The translations under genes were made by a program, and so were the position numbers. DNA of 49,242 nt from an uncultured Bacteroidales bacterium (GTDB taxonomy: Bacteria > Bacteroidota > Bacteroidia > Bacteroidales > F082), in contig CALEMB010000094.1 in the NCBI GenBank assembly GCA_937902805.1, forward strand, positions 1 to 49,242. Direction: 5' to 3'. Below the pieces are notes generated by a model. That model ran no database searches, was not told where the DNA came from, and was given only the letters and a program-made list of their open reading frames with translations. This document shows positions 23,094 through 29,888 of this stretch, one piece after another; the stretch's first letter is position 1, and every line of letters begins with the position of its first letter.

Positions 23094-23528
23094 TTATTTG
23101 GGCACGTATTCGAAGGTCTTCACTGACTCCAGCTTCCCGTTCGGGTAGTAGTTGAGCTGGCGCAGCTTGGAACCATCCTCATCGTATTCATACTTGCGGA
23201 TGCGCACCACCTTGTCGCGGTCGTTGTACTCGATTTCACGTGTCACTTTAGCCGTGATGTCGCTGTTGGCGGGATATTCATATACCACACGCCACTTTTG
23301 ACCGTAGCTGGCATATTCGATTTCCTCAATCTTGCGGCCAAACTCGTCATAGGTCGTCTTGCGGTCAAGGAAGGCGCGCTTGTCGCCAGCGGGAGTATTC
23401 CACTCCTTCAACACCATACCTCTGCGGTTCTCACGCTTGGAGATGGTGCTTTCCGACACCGATTGTGCGAAGGTGCCGAGGCTTAGGGCGAAAAACGCCA
23501 TCAATATTACTAATCGTTTCATATTCAT
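23094..23528 (-). CDS. secreted YD/MORN-like repeat protein (144 aa)
   Basis: A signal peptide (MKRLVILMAFFALSLGTFAQ) is followed by short repeated beta-hairpin units of the kind KTTYDEFGRKIEEIEYAS, IEYNDRDKVVRIRKYEYDED, LNYYPNGKLESVKTFEY. Such units occur in YD-repeat and MORN-like proteins. It ends six bases before the polymerase gene and is very likely co-transcribed with it. Function unknown. Confidence 0.75.
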   Translation of the reverse strand: MNMKRLVILMAFFALSLGTFAQSVSESTISKRENRRGMVLKEWNTPAGDKRAFLDRKTTYDEFGRKIEEIEYASYGQKWRVVYEYPANSDITAKVTREIEYNDRDKVVRIRKYEYDEDGSKLRQLNYYPNGKLESVKTFEYVPK

Positions 23529-23553
23529 CGTTTATTTAAGTTTCGTTTTAAGA

Positions 23554-23623
23554 CGGCCCTTCGACAAGCTCAGGGACCTTGTTTCTTCTTAGATTGAGGG
23601 TGCCTGAGCCTGTCGAAGGCCCC
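23554..23623. repeat. inverted CCTTCGACAAGCTCAGG-type repeat
   Basis: The arms GGCCCTTCGACAAGCTCAGG and CCTGAGCCTGTCGAAGGCC are separated by about 25 bp, making a strong hairpin between two genes of the polyphosphate operon. Related elements lie at 27194-27244, 43146-43206, 48104-48124 and, in coding sequence, 49156-49178. Confidence 0.9.
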
Positions 23624-23629
23624 ACCTTG

Positions 23630-24346
23630 TTATACATTAATTATCACCTCAAACATCTCCTCAACCGTATAGATTTGTCCCGCTTCCTCCACCGAGATAC
23701 TCTGGAAGACAAACTCGGGAATCTCCGTGTTGATATCGTCAGTGACAGTAAAAACCTCATAGTTGCCCGGTTGTAGCTTCTGGAAGGCGAAATAGCCGTC
23801 GGGGCCCACACGGGTGTCGTTGAAAGGCAAGTCCTCACCCACCCTGCGGATGTAGACACGATGCTCGCAAGCCCAGCCCTCGCCACGGTAACTGCCGTTA
23901 TGATAAAAAGTGGCATGCACTTGTCCCTTAACAATGGAAGTGCCGAAGGCCTTGCCGTCATGGATGTAAATCGTCGGCACATTGACCGTTGCGCCACGCT
24001 GTAATTCCACCGTCTCACTTTCTGCAATCTTCTCGCCAGAGGGCAAGGTGGAATACGAGAAAACCGTGTAGTTGCCTGGTAAGAGATACTCGAACCGATA
24101 CATGCCGTCCAAACCTGTCTCCACATCGTCTCCGAAGTAAGCCTCATCGCCGTAAACGATAAAGACATCCGTCTTGGCTGCGGGCATGGTGTCGGGCGTC
24201 AGGGTGAAGTCATCGTCGGGATGATGCACCAATTTCACGAAGCCTTGTATTGTGCCAGCACCGCCTTCACCAGGGCCTTTGTTGCACGAAGGCATGACCA
24301 AGGCCAATGCGAGCAGGGCCATCAAAAATCTTATCATTCTATTCAT
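23630..24346 (-). CDS. lipoprotein with two carboxypeptidase-regulatory-like domains
   Basis: A lipoprotein signal (MNRMIRFLMALLALALVMPS followed by the lipid-site Cys) is followed by two beta-sandwich units marked by GTIQGFVKL...GLDGMYRFEYLLPGNYTVFSY and SIVKGQVHA...GPDGYFAFQKLQPGNYEVFTV. These are CarboxypepD_reg/CnaB-like folds, usual in envelope proteins as spacers or binding modules. It is the first gene of the polyphosphate operon, preceded by a TATTTTTG promoter at 24369-24376, and is separated from the next gene by a hairpin repeat. Binding partner unknown. Confidence 0.8.
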   Translation of the reverse strand: MNRMIRFLMALLALALVMPSCNKGPGEGGAGTIQGFVKLVHHPDDDFTLTPDTMPAAKTDVFIVYGDEAYFGDDVETGLDGMYRFEYLLPGNYTVFSYSTLPSGEKIAESETVELQRGATVNVPTIYIHDGKAFGTSIVKGQVHATFYHNGSYRGEGWACEHRVYIRRVGEDLPFNDTRVGPDGYFAFQKLQPGNYEVFTVTDDINTEIPEFVFQSISVEEAGQIYTVEEMFEVIINV

Positions 24347-24368
24347 TTCATTGAAAAATTTTGGGGTA

Positions 24369-24376
24369 CAAAAATA
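24369..24376 (-). promoter_or_regulatory. -7 element (TATTTTTG) of the polyphosphate operon
   Basis: Minus-strand TATTTTTG lies 23 bp before the lipoprotein ATG. It fits the Bacteroidota -7 consensus; no strong -33 TTTG is seen. Confidence 0.5.
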
Positions 24377-24447
24377 TGAGATTAAAGTTTATAACGAAGT
24401 TTTGCAACCAATTATCATACCAACCGACAAAAAAATCCAGAAAACCG

Positions 24448-24870
24448 TCAAATATTAGCGCAAACTTTCTTCATCACTTCCACACAGGTCTGCACATCCT
24501 CTTCGGGAATGCCTTCCATTGCCTTGTTCATCGTGTCGATAGCAAGTTGCTTGGTGGAGTCTTTGAGTGCCATGCCTGCCTCGGTCACGACGATGTTGTT
24601 CACACGGCGGTCTTCTTGGGAAACGGAGCGCGCGACAAGACCTTTTTTCTCCAGATTGTCGATGAATTGCGTCACCGAGTTCTTATCTTTTTGGATGATG
24701 AAGGCGATGGCCTGCTGGGTGAGCGTACCTTCATTCCACAATGTGTCCATGACGAGGTATTGCTCCGCCGTCAGGTTAACGCCATTCTTCTTGAACACCT
24801 CAGAAAGGTGCTTCTTGAGCTTGCAATTCAAGATGTTAACATAAACACCTGCTTGCTTTATGAGTATCAT
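24448..24870 (-). CDS. MarR-family transcriptional regulator
   Basis: The 140-residue winged-helix protein has the MarR layout: recognition region GTLTQQAIAFIIQKDKNSVT, the DNLEKKGLVARSVSQEDRRV wing with the DRR signature, and terminal helices for dimer formation. MarR proteins are usually ligand-responsive repressors. Its targets are not evident; it precedes the polyphosphate operon in the same direction but has its own promoter at 24909-24917. The ATG at 24870 (MILIKQAG) gives the normal family length. Confidence 0.9.
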   Translation of the reverse strand: MILIKQAGVYVNILNCKLKKHLSEVFKKNGVNLTAEQYLVMDTLWNEGTLTQQAIAFIIQKDKNSVTQFIDNLEKKGLVARSVSQEDRRVNNIVVTEAGMALKDSTKQLAIDTMNKAMEGIPEEDVQTCVEVMKKVCANI

Positions 24871-24908
24871 ATTATCCTATTTTTGTGATTATCCGTGTTT
24901 ACGAAAAT

Positions 24909-24917
24909 GCAAAGATA
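24909..24917 (-). promoter_or_regulatory. -7 element (TATCTTTGC) of the MarR gene
   Basis: Minus-strand TATCTTTGC, 39 bp before the start codon; matches TAnnTTTG. Confidence 0.55.
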
Positions 24918-24940
24918 GGGAAAATATTCCAATAACACAA

Positions 24941-24968
24941 AAAGAGAGCGACAATTGTCGCTCTCTTT
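24941..24968 (-). terminator. terminator after the alpha-oxoamine synthase gene
   Basis: A perfect 28-bp palindrome with arms AAAGAGAGCGACAA/TTGTCGCTCTCTTT lies 18 bp downstream of the synthase stop, in the gap before the MarR promoter. A-rich and T-rich sides on both strands allow it to work in the minus direction. Confidence 0.75.
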
Positions 24969-24985
24969 GTTGTTATCGACTATTA

Positions 24986-26245
24986 TTATTCAATCCTCAT
25001 ATTGGGGACTTCTGTACCGTCGTAGAAGCCCTTGTCGAGTTTCTCACGCACCTCGGCAAAAGCCTTCAGCGTGTAGTTCACGTCGTCCATAGTGTGGGCT
25101 GCCGTCGGGATGATGCGGAAGATGATCATGCCCTTGGGGATGACGGGATAGGTGATGACCGAGCAGAAAATCTTGTAGTTCTCGCGCAGGTCCATGGCGA
25201 TGTTGGTGGCTTGCACCACGTCTCCCTGCACGTGCACCGGTGTCACGCAAGCCTCGGCAGGACCGATGTCGAACCCCAGGTCACGGAAGCCTTTCTGCAA
25301 GGCACGAGTCACCGTCCAAAGCTGTTTGCGGAGTGCATCGCCCTCGGCACTACGGATAATCTCCAGACGCTTCTCGCAGCCTTCAACGATAGCCAGCGGC
25401 AAACTCTTGGCATACATCTGGGAGCGCATGTTATAGCGTAGATATTCAATGACATACTTCGGACCAGCCACAAAGCCACCGATGATGGCCATGGCCTTGG
25501 CATAGGCACCGATGTAGATATCGATGTCGTCCATCACGCCAAAGTGTTCTGACGTGCCGCGACCGTTGGGGCCCATCACACCGAAGCCGTGGGCGTCATC
25601 AATGAGGATGCGGAAACTGTATTTCTTCTTCAGGGCCACGATGCCAGCAAGGTCGCCCAAAGCTCCCGTCATGCCGTAAACGCCCTCGGTGATGACGAGG
25701 ATGCCACCACCCGTCTTGGCCACGACCTCAGTAGCAACCTTCAGTTTCTTCTCAAGGTCTTCCATATTGTTGTGGCGGTATTTGTATTTGTTGCCGATGT
25801 GCAAGCGGATGCCATCAAGCAAGCAGGCATGGGCCTCGTTGTCGTAAACGATGACATCGTGAGGGCTGGTCAAGGTGTCGATGGTCGACACGATACCTTG
25901 ATAACCAAAGTTGAACAGGTAGGCGGCTTCCTTCTTCTCGAAGTCGGCCAGTTCATGCTCGAAATGCTCGTGCATGCGGGTGTGACCCGTCATCATACGG
26001 GCACCCATGGGGGCGGCAAGGCCGTATTTGGCGGCCGCTTCGGCATCCACACGACGAATTTCAGGGTGGTTGGCCAAGCCTAGATAGTTGTTCAAGCTCC
26101 AGCAGAGCACCTCCCTGCCGTTGAAGACCATGCGCGGTCCCAGCTCGCCTTCCAGGCGTGGGAATGCGAAATAACCGTCGGCACGTTCACGGTATTGCCC
26201 AATCGGGCCACCGGAATCTTTTGATATTCTTTCAAATATATCCAT
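24986..26245 (-). CDS. alpha-oxoamine synthase (serine palmitoyltransferase/cysteate acyltransferase-like)
   Basis: This 419-residue PLP enzyme of the alpha-oxoamine synthase family has SLNNYLGLANHPE (50-62), NFGYQGIVSTIDTL (112-125), HA at 139-140, DDAHGFG (216-222) and a PLP lysine at 250 within AYAKAMAIIGGF. Family members join an acyl-CoA to an amino acid; the closest Bacteroidota relatives I recognise make the long-chain base of sphingolipids (serine as substrate) or sulfonolipids (cysteate as substrate). Sequence alone does not separate these. The divergently transcribed SDR could supply the keto-reduction step. It has its own -7 element at 26318-26325 and a clean terminator. KBL/BioF activity cannot be excluded. 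Confidence 0.8.
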   Translation of the reverse strand: MDIFERISKDSGGPIGQYRERADGYFAFPRLEGELGPRMVFNGREVLCWSLNNYLGLANHPEIRRVDAEAAAKYGLAAPMGARMMTGHTRMHEHFEHELADFEKKEAAYLFNFGYQGIVSTIDTLTSPHDVIVYDNEAHACLLDGIRLHIGNKYKYRHNNMEDLEKKLKVATEVVAKTGGGILVITEGVYGMTGALGDLAGIVALKKKYSFRILIDDAHGFGVMGPNGRGTSEHFGVMDDIDIYIGAYAKAMAIIGGFVAGPKYVIEYLRYNMRSQMYAKSLPLAIVEGCEKRLEIIRSAEGDALRKQLWTVTRALQKGFRDLGFDIGPAEACVTPVHVQGDVVQATNIAMDLRENYKIFCSVITYPVIPKGMIIFRIIPTAAHTMDDVNYTLKAFAEVREKLDKGFYDGTEVPNMRIE

Positions 26246-26267
26246 ATTTAGTTGATAGTTTAGAGTT

Positions 26268-26293
26268 GTAGGGGCTGACCCACGTGTCTGCCC
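26268..26293. repeat. intergenic palindrome GTAGGGGC...GTCTGCCC
   Basis: An imperfect palindrome (arms GGGGCTGACC-like and CACGTGTCTGCCC) in the divergent region before the synthase, related to 5904-5929. It lies between the -7 element and the start codon, hence in the 5' leader. Confidence 0.5.
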
Positions 26294-26317
26294 TCACAAC
26301 GACAATTTTGCGAGCCA

Positions 26318-26325
26318 CAAAATTA
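26318..26325 (-). promoter_or_regulatory. -7 element (TAATTTTG) for the synthase
   Basis: Minus-strand TAATTTTG, about 73 bp before the start codon at 26245, matching TAnnTTTG; it would give a leader containing the 26268-26293 palindrome. Confidence 0.4.
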
Positions 26326-26364
26326 GTAAATATATTGATTATCCCAGCATGAAGGAATTATTTT

Positions 26365-26373
26365 TATCTTTGC
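26365..26373 (+). promoter_or_regulatory. -7 element (TATCTTTGC) for the SDR
   Basis: TATCTTTGC 21 bp before ATG 26395, a good Bacteroidota -7 match; -33 element unclear. Confidence 0.6.
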
Positions 26374-26394
26374 AGCGTTGAAAACCTGCAAGAA

Positions 26395-27186
26395 ATGCTA
26401 AACCTCAAAAATAAAACAGCCCTCATCACTGGCGGCGGCACGGGCATTGGGCAGAGCATCGCCCTACACTTGGCCCAAGAAGGCTGCCACATCATCCTCA
26501 CCGGCCTCGGCATCGACGACCTCAACAAAACCAAGGAGATGTGCGAACAATACGGAGTGAAGGCATGGGCTACCGAGACCCAACTCGACGACTACGCCTC
26601 CATCGACCGGCTCTATGACTATGTCATGGAACAAGGCGTCACCATCGACCTCTTTGTGCTCAACGCGGGTATCTCGCAACGCGAAAAGGCCTTCGACACC
26701 GACATCAAGGTGGATGAGAAAATCCTGAAAATCGACTTCCTCAGCGGAGTGTATCTCGTGAAGAAGTTCAAGGCGATGATTCTCGCCAAGGAGCATGTGC
26801 AGTTCAGCGTAACCACTTCCCTATCAGGCCTGTTCGGTTTCCCGCTGCGTTCGGCCTACTGCGCTGCCAAGCATGCCTTGTTCGGGTTCTATGAATCGCT
26901 GGAGCTGGAATACGACAACATTGGCGTCACCTTCCTTATCCCGGGACGCATCAACACGCAAATCAGCAAGAGTGCCCTGCACGGTGACGGCACGGCCCAC
27001 GCCAAGATGGATGCTGGACAAGCCAATGGCCTCGACGTGGATAAGTGCGGTGCTATTGCCGTACGCGCCATCAAACGGCAGAAACACAGAAAACTGATTG
27101 GGAAAACAGAGCTTTTGATGGCTCATATTCACAAATATTGCTTACCTTTGTATTATAAACTGTCTAGAAAAATATCGGCTACATAA
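26395..27186 (+). CDS. short-chain dehydrogenase/reductase (SDR)
   Basis: This classical SDR of 263 residues has a cofactor motif TGGGTGIG at 12-19, NAG at 90-92, a catalytic Ser near 142 (TSLSG) and Y155-x3-K159 (YCAAK). The usual Asn of the tetrad position appears as Asp in KIDFLSG (near 114). The C-terminal segment is basic and hydrophobic (HKYCLPLYYKLSRKI), as in membrane-associated DHRS/KDSR-type reductases. Divergent to the alpha-oxoamine synthase, it could reduce the 3-keto product of long-chain base synthesis; this is inference from position. A VOC protein follows after a hairpin repeat. Confidence 0.85.
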   Translation: MLNLKNKTALITGGGTGIGQSIALHLAQEGCHIILTGLGIDDLNKTKEMCEQYGVKAWATETQLDDYASIDRLYDYVMEQGVTIDLFVLNAGISQREKAFDTDIKVDEKILKIDFLSGVYLVKKFKAMILAKEHVQFSVTTSLSGLFGFPLRSAYCAAKHALFGFYESLELEYDNIGVTFLIPGRINTQISKSALHGDGTAHAKMDAGQANGLDVDKCGAIAVRAIKRQKHRKLIGKTELLMAHIHKYCLPLYYKLSRKISAT

Positions 27187-27193
27187 AATAGTA

Positions 27194-27244
27194 CGGCCCT
27201 TCGACGGGCTCAGGGACCTAGGTCGTTGAGCTTGTCGAAACGCC
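27194..27244. repeat. inverted CCTTCGACGGGCTCAGG-type repeat
   Basis: Arms CGGCCCTTCGACGGGCTCAG and TTGAGCTTGTCGAAACGCCG, a hairpin between the SDR stop and the VOC gene start (27263); same family as 23554-23623 and 43146-43206. Confidence 0.9.
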
Positions 27245-27262
27245 GACAAACAACGAACTATC

Positions 27263-28333
27263 ATGAAAGAGAAAATCATTTGTGGCATACAGCAAGTGGG
27301 CATCGGAGTCGACGACTTCGTCCAAGCCTGGAAATGGTACTACGACAACTTCGGCTTCCAAATCAAAATCGTCGACGACGAAGGTGTAGCCGAGCGCATG
27401 CTTCCCTACACGGGTGGCAAACCCCAGCCCCGTCGTTCGGGCATCGCCGTCAACATCCGTGGCGGTGGCGGCTTCGAAATCTGGCAACCTAAAGGCCGAG
27501 AACTCAACCACCTGAAAGAGCCCGTCAAATTAGGCGACCTCGGCATCCTCATCGCCAAAGTGAAGACTCCTGACATTGAAATGGCGTACAATACCTTTGT
27601 TAATAAAGGCCTTGACATCATTAGCAGAATCAACACCTCGCCCACCGGACAGCGGCAGTTTTTCATGAAAGACCTCTACGGCAACCTCTTCCAAATCGAG
27701 CAGGACGATTATGTTTTCGTTGATGACAAGACGTTGTTGACGGGCGGCGCCAACGGTGCTGTCATTGGTGTCAGCGACATCGATCGTTCCCTGCCTTTCT
27801 ACACCAAGCTGTTGGGGTACGACAAGGTGATTCTCGACCAGACGGGAGTATTCGAAGACTTTGAAGCCCTCGAAGGCGGGAAAAACACGTTGCGTCGCGT
27901 CATCCTCGAACGTTCCAAGCCCATCGAAGGGCCACTGAGCAGTCTCATGGGCACCTCACACCTTGAGCTCATCCAAAGTGTCGACGGCCCCGGCAAAAAA
28001 CTCTACGAAAGACGCTATTGGGGCGACCCGGGATTTATCCACCTCTGCTTCGACGTGCGCAATATGGACGCCATCAAAAAAGAGGCTGAGGCAATGGGGC
28101 ATCCTTTTGTGTGCGACAGTGGTGCCGACTTCGGCATGGGCGATGCCAACGGCCATTTCACCTATGTGGAAGACCCCGACGGCACCCTCATTGAGTTCGT
28201 CGAGACCTTCAAGATACCGATTATAAAGAAGTTCGGGCTTTACCTGAACCTCGCCAAGAAAGACGACCACAAGCCCCTGGGCATAATAAAGCTGCTGCGC
28301 TTCGCCAAAGTCAAGCGCGAGAACATACAATAA
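27263..28333 (+). CDS. double-domain VOC (glyoxalase-fold) protein
   Basis: Two VOC units are visible: the first (about residues 7-150) with IQQVGIGVDDFVQAWKWYYD and FFMKDLYGNLFQIE, the second (about 160-315) with VIGVSDIDRSLPFYTKLLGY and FTYVEDPDGTLIEFVETF. Metal-type residues (H/E in LIEFVE, IHLCFDV) are present in the second unit. VOC proteins act as lyases, dioxygenases or binding proteins; the substrate is not evident. The basic C-terminus (LRFAKVKRENIQ) is unusual. The gene probably forms a unit with the upstream SDR and ends at a strong shared terminator. Confidence 0.85.
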   Translation: MKEKIICGIQQVGIGVDDFVQAWKWYYDNFGFQIKIVDDEGVAERMLPYTGGKPQPRRSGIAVNIRGGGGFEIWQPKGRELNHLKEPVKLGDLGILIAKVKTPDIEMAYNTFVNKGLDIISRINTSPTGQRQFFMKDLYGNLFQIEQDDYVFVDDKTLLTGGANGAVIGVSDIDRSLPFYTKLLGYDKVILDQTGVFEDFEALEGGKNTLRRVILERSKPIEGPLSSLMGTSHLELIQSVDGPGKKLYERRYWGDPGFIHLCFDVRNMDAIKKEAEAMGHPFVCDSGADFGMGDANGHFTYVEDPDGTLIEFVETFKIPIIKKFGLYLNLAKKDDHKPLGIIKLLRFAKVKRENIQ

Positions 28334-28337
28334 CAAA

Positions 28338-28369
28338 AAAACAGCCGGCTCAACGAGTCGGCTGTTTTC
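28338..28369. terminator. bidirectional terminator between the VOC gene and ompH
   Basis: Stem ACAGCCG (28341-28347)/CGGCTGT (28359-28365) with an A run on the left and TTTT on the right, between convergent stop codons at 28333 and 28388. Confidence 0.9.
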
Positions 28370-28387
28370 AGATCAAGTCATTATTCC

Positions 28388-28903
28388 TTACTTGATGCCC
28401 AATTTGGTTTTCACAGCTGGGGTGCAATCAACGGCATCGGTGCCGACATAGACGGCAGCGCCCGTGGCGAGGTCGAGAATATAGGTATAGCCCTTTTCCT
28501 TACCCACAGCGTTGATGGCGTTTTGGATCTTCTCCAAAATAGGAGCGAGCAATTCGGCGCGCTTGCCTTCAAACTCCTGCTCGGCACTGGCTTGGAACTG
28601 CTGGATGCGGGTCTGGAGGTCGACGATTTCCTTTTCCTTCGACTGCTTCACCAGATTCGACATCGTAGCCTGGTTGGCTTCGTATTCCTGCAGCTTGGTT
28701 TGATACTCCTTGGCCATGTTTTGGAGCTGGGTCTGGAGTTCACCGTAGTACTTCTCCAAGTCCTTCTCAGCCTTAGCCTTATCGGGCATAGCGTCGAGAA
28801 CTTCAGCTGTGTTGACATGAGCAATCTTCACTTGGGCCTGGGCCACTCCGCTCATCACGAAGAGGGCGACACCCAAAAACAAAACTTTGAATACTCTTTT
28901 CAT
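28388..28903 (-). CDS. OmpH/Skp-family periplasmic chaperone (171 aa)
   Basis: A signal peptide (VLFLGVALFVMSGVAQA) is followed by a long coiled-coil (KAKAEKDLEKYYGELQTQLQ, ...EIVDLQTRIQQFQASAEQEF) and a C-terminal beta part (GYTYILDLATGAAVYVG), the Skp fold. Skp trimers hold unfolded outer-membrane proteins for delivery to the Bam complex. It is the second of two ompH genes downstream of bamA; its own -7 element lies at 28952-28960. Confidence 0.92.
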   Translation of the reverse strand: MKRVFKVLFLGVALFVMSGVAQAQVKIAHVNTAEVLDAMPDKAKAEKDLEKYYGELQTQLQNMAKEYQTKLQEYEANQATMSNLVKQSKEKEIVDLQTRIQQFQASAEQEFEGKRAELLAPILEKIQNAINAVGKEKGYTYILDLATGAAVYVGTDAVDCTPAVKTKLGIK

Positions 28904-28951
28904 TTTATTGACTTTTAATAATTTAACTCTAAATTATCTAACATTTGAGCC

Positions 28952-28960
28952 GCAAAGATA
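28952..28960 (-). promoter_or_regulatory. -7 element (TATCTTTGC) before the distal ompH
   Basis: Minus-strand TATCTTTGC in the 90-bp gap between the two ompH genes; matches TAnnTTTG and suggests that the distal copy can be transcribed alone. Confidence 0.55.
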
Positions 28961-28993
28961 CAAATAATTTGCGTTCATCCGTCTAACAATCCT

Positions 28994-29653
28994 TTATTTC
29001 TTGGGTTTAACGGTTTTCGAGCTGTTGTTGCCCTTGTTGTTATTGGAAACGCCACCGCCAGTGCCACCCATGTTGCCTTGCGAAGCCTTACGACGGTCTT
29101 CACGGCGCACGGTTTGCATTACATTGCCGAGTTGGTCAAGCACCTCGTCGCTGACGTCGTTCCTGTCGTTGGCATAGAGGATGGAAGTCCCAGAAGCTAA
29201 ATCAAGGATGAAGGCATAATTCTTGGTTTGGGCCACTTCCTTCATGGCGGTGTAAACCTTCTCTTGAATGGGTTGAATTAACTCGGTACGTTTTTGATAG
29301 AGTTGGCCTTCGGCACCAAAGTACTGCATCTGCAAGTTCTTGGCTTCCTGTTCCTTGTCGACGATGGCTTGCTCGCGGGCGCGCTTTTGGTCCTCGGAAA
29401 GGAGAAGCATCTCGGTCTGGTACTTGCTATACATCTCCGACACCTTGTCGTAAATAGCTTTCACTTCGTTTTGCCATCTTGACGAAAGGGCGTTCAGTTC
29501 TTGCTGGGCGTCGCCGTATTCCGGAATGTTTTCCATGATGTATTCGGAATCGACATACACGATCTTCTGTCCACCGCCAAGCTGCGCATTGGCAGTCATG
29601 ATGCCGCCACAAACCAAAGCAGCGGTCAAAATCAAGGTTTTAAATGCTTTCAT
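28994..29653 (-). CDS. OmpH/Skp-family periplasmic chaperone with Gly/Asn-rich tail (219 aa)
   Basis: A signal peptide (MKAFKTLILTAALVCGGIMT, cleavage near NAQ) is followed by the Skp coiled coil (YDKVSEMYSKYQTEMLLLSE, KEQEAKNLQMQYFGAEGQL) and the KNYAFILDLASGTSILYAND beta segment. A low-complexity tail rich in G, N and K (GNMGGTGGGVSNNNKGNN) is added after residue about 190, as often seen in Bacteroidota OmpH paralogues. It lies downstream of bamA across a 235-bp repeat-bearing gap. Confidence 0.92.
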   Translation of the reverse strand: MKAFKTLILTAALVCGGIMTANAQLGGGQKIVYVDSEYIMENIPEYGDAQQELNALSSRWQNEVKAIYDKVSEMYSKYQTEMLLLSEDQKRAREQAIVDKEQEAKNLQMQYFGAEGQLYQKRTELIQPIQEKVYTAMKEVAQTKNYAFILDLASGTSILYANDRNDVSDEVLDQLGNVMQTVRREDRRKASQGNMGGTGGGVSNNNKGNNSSKTVKPKK

Positions 29654-29888
29654 TGTATTATTGTGTTGTTGTTTCTTCTTGCTTTTATCAATAATCGTTC
29701 CAAAAACGGATTCAAGATTTAAAATTCAAAATTCAATGATTCAACTTCTAACCATTAACTTATAATTGACAACTCCTTCTCTAGATTGCTTCGTCGTTCC
29801 TCCTCGCAATGACGCAAAGCGTGTCCAACTCCTAACTCTTAACTTTAAACTAACCACTGACTCTAAACTCTCAACTCTAAACTCTCAA
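29654..29888. other. 235-bp repeat-rich gap between ompH and bamA
   Basis: No gene seen. It contains AT-rich direct repeats (TTCAAAATTCAATG-like; CTCTAAACTCTCAA twice near 29863-29890) and a half copy of the GGATTGCTTCG/CTCGCAATGAC repeat at 29783-29813. A match to the AT-rich motif also lies between purA and the ATP-grasp gene (44520-44545). Confidence 0.7.
29783..29813. repeat. half copy of the TCATTGCGAG-type inverted repeat
   Basis: Matches the right arm of the full element at 45710-45790 (GATTGCTTCGTCGTTCCTCC then TCGCAATGAC) but has no left arm, so it cannot form the long hairpin. Confidence 0.85.
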
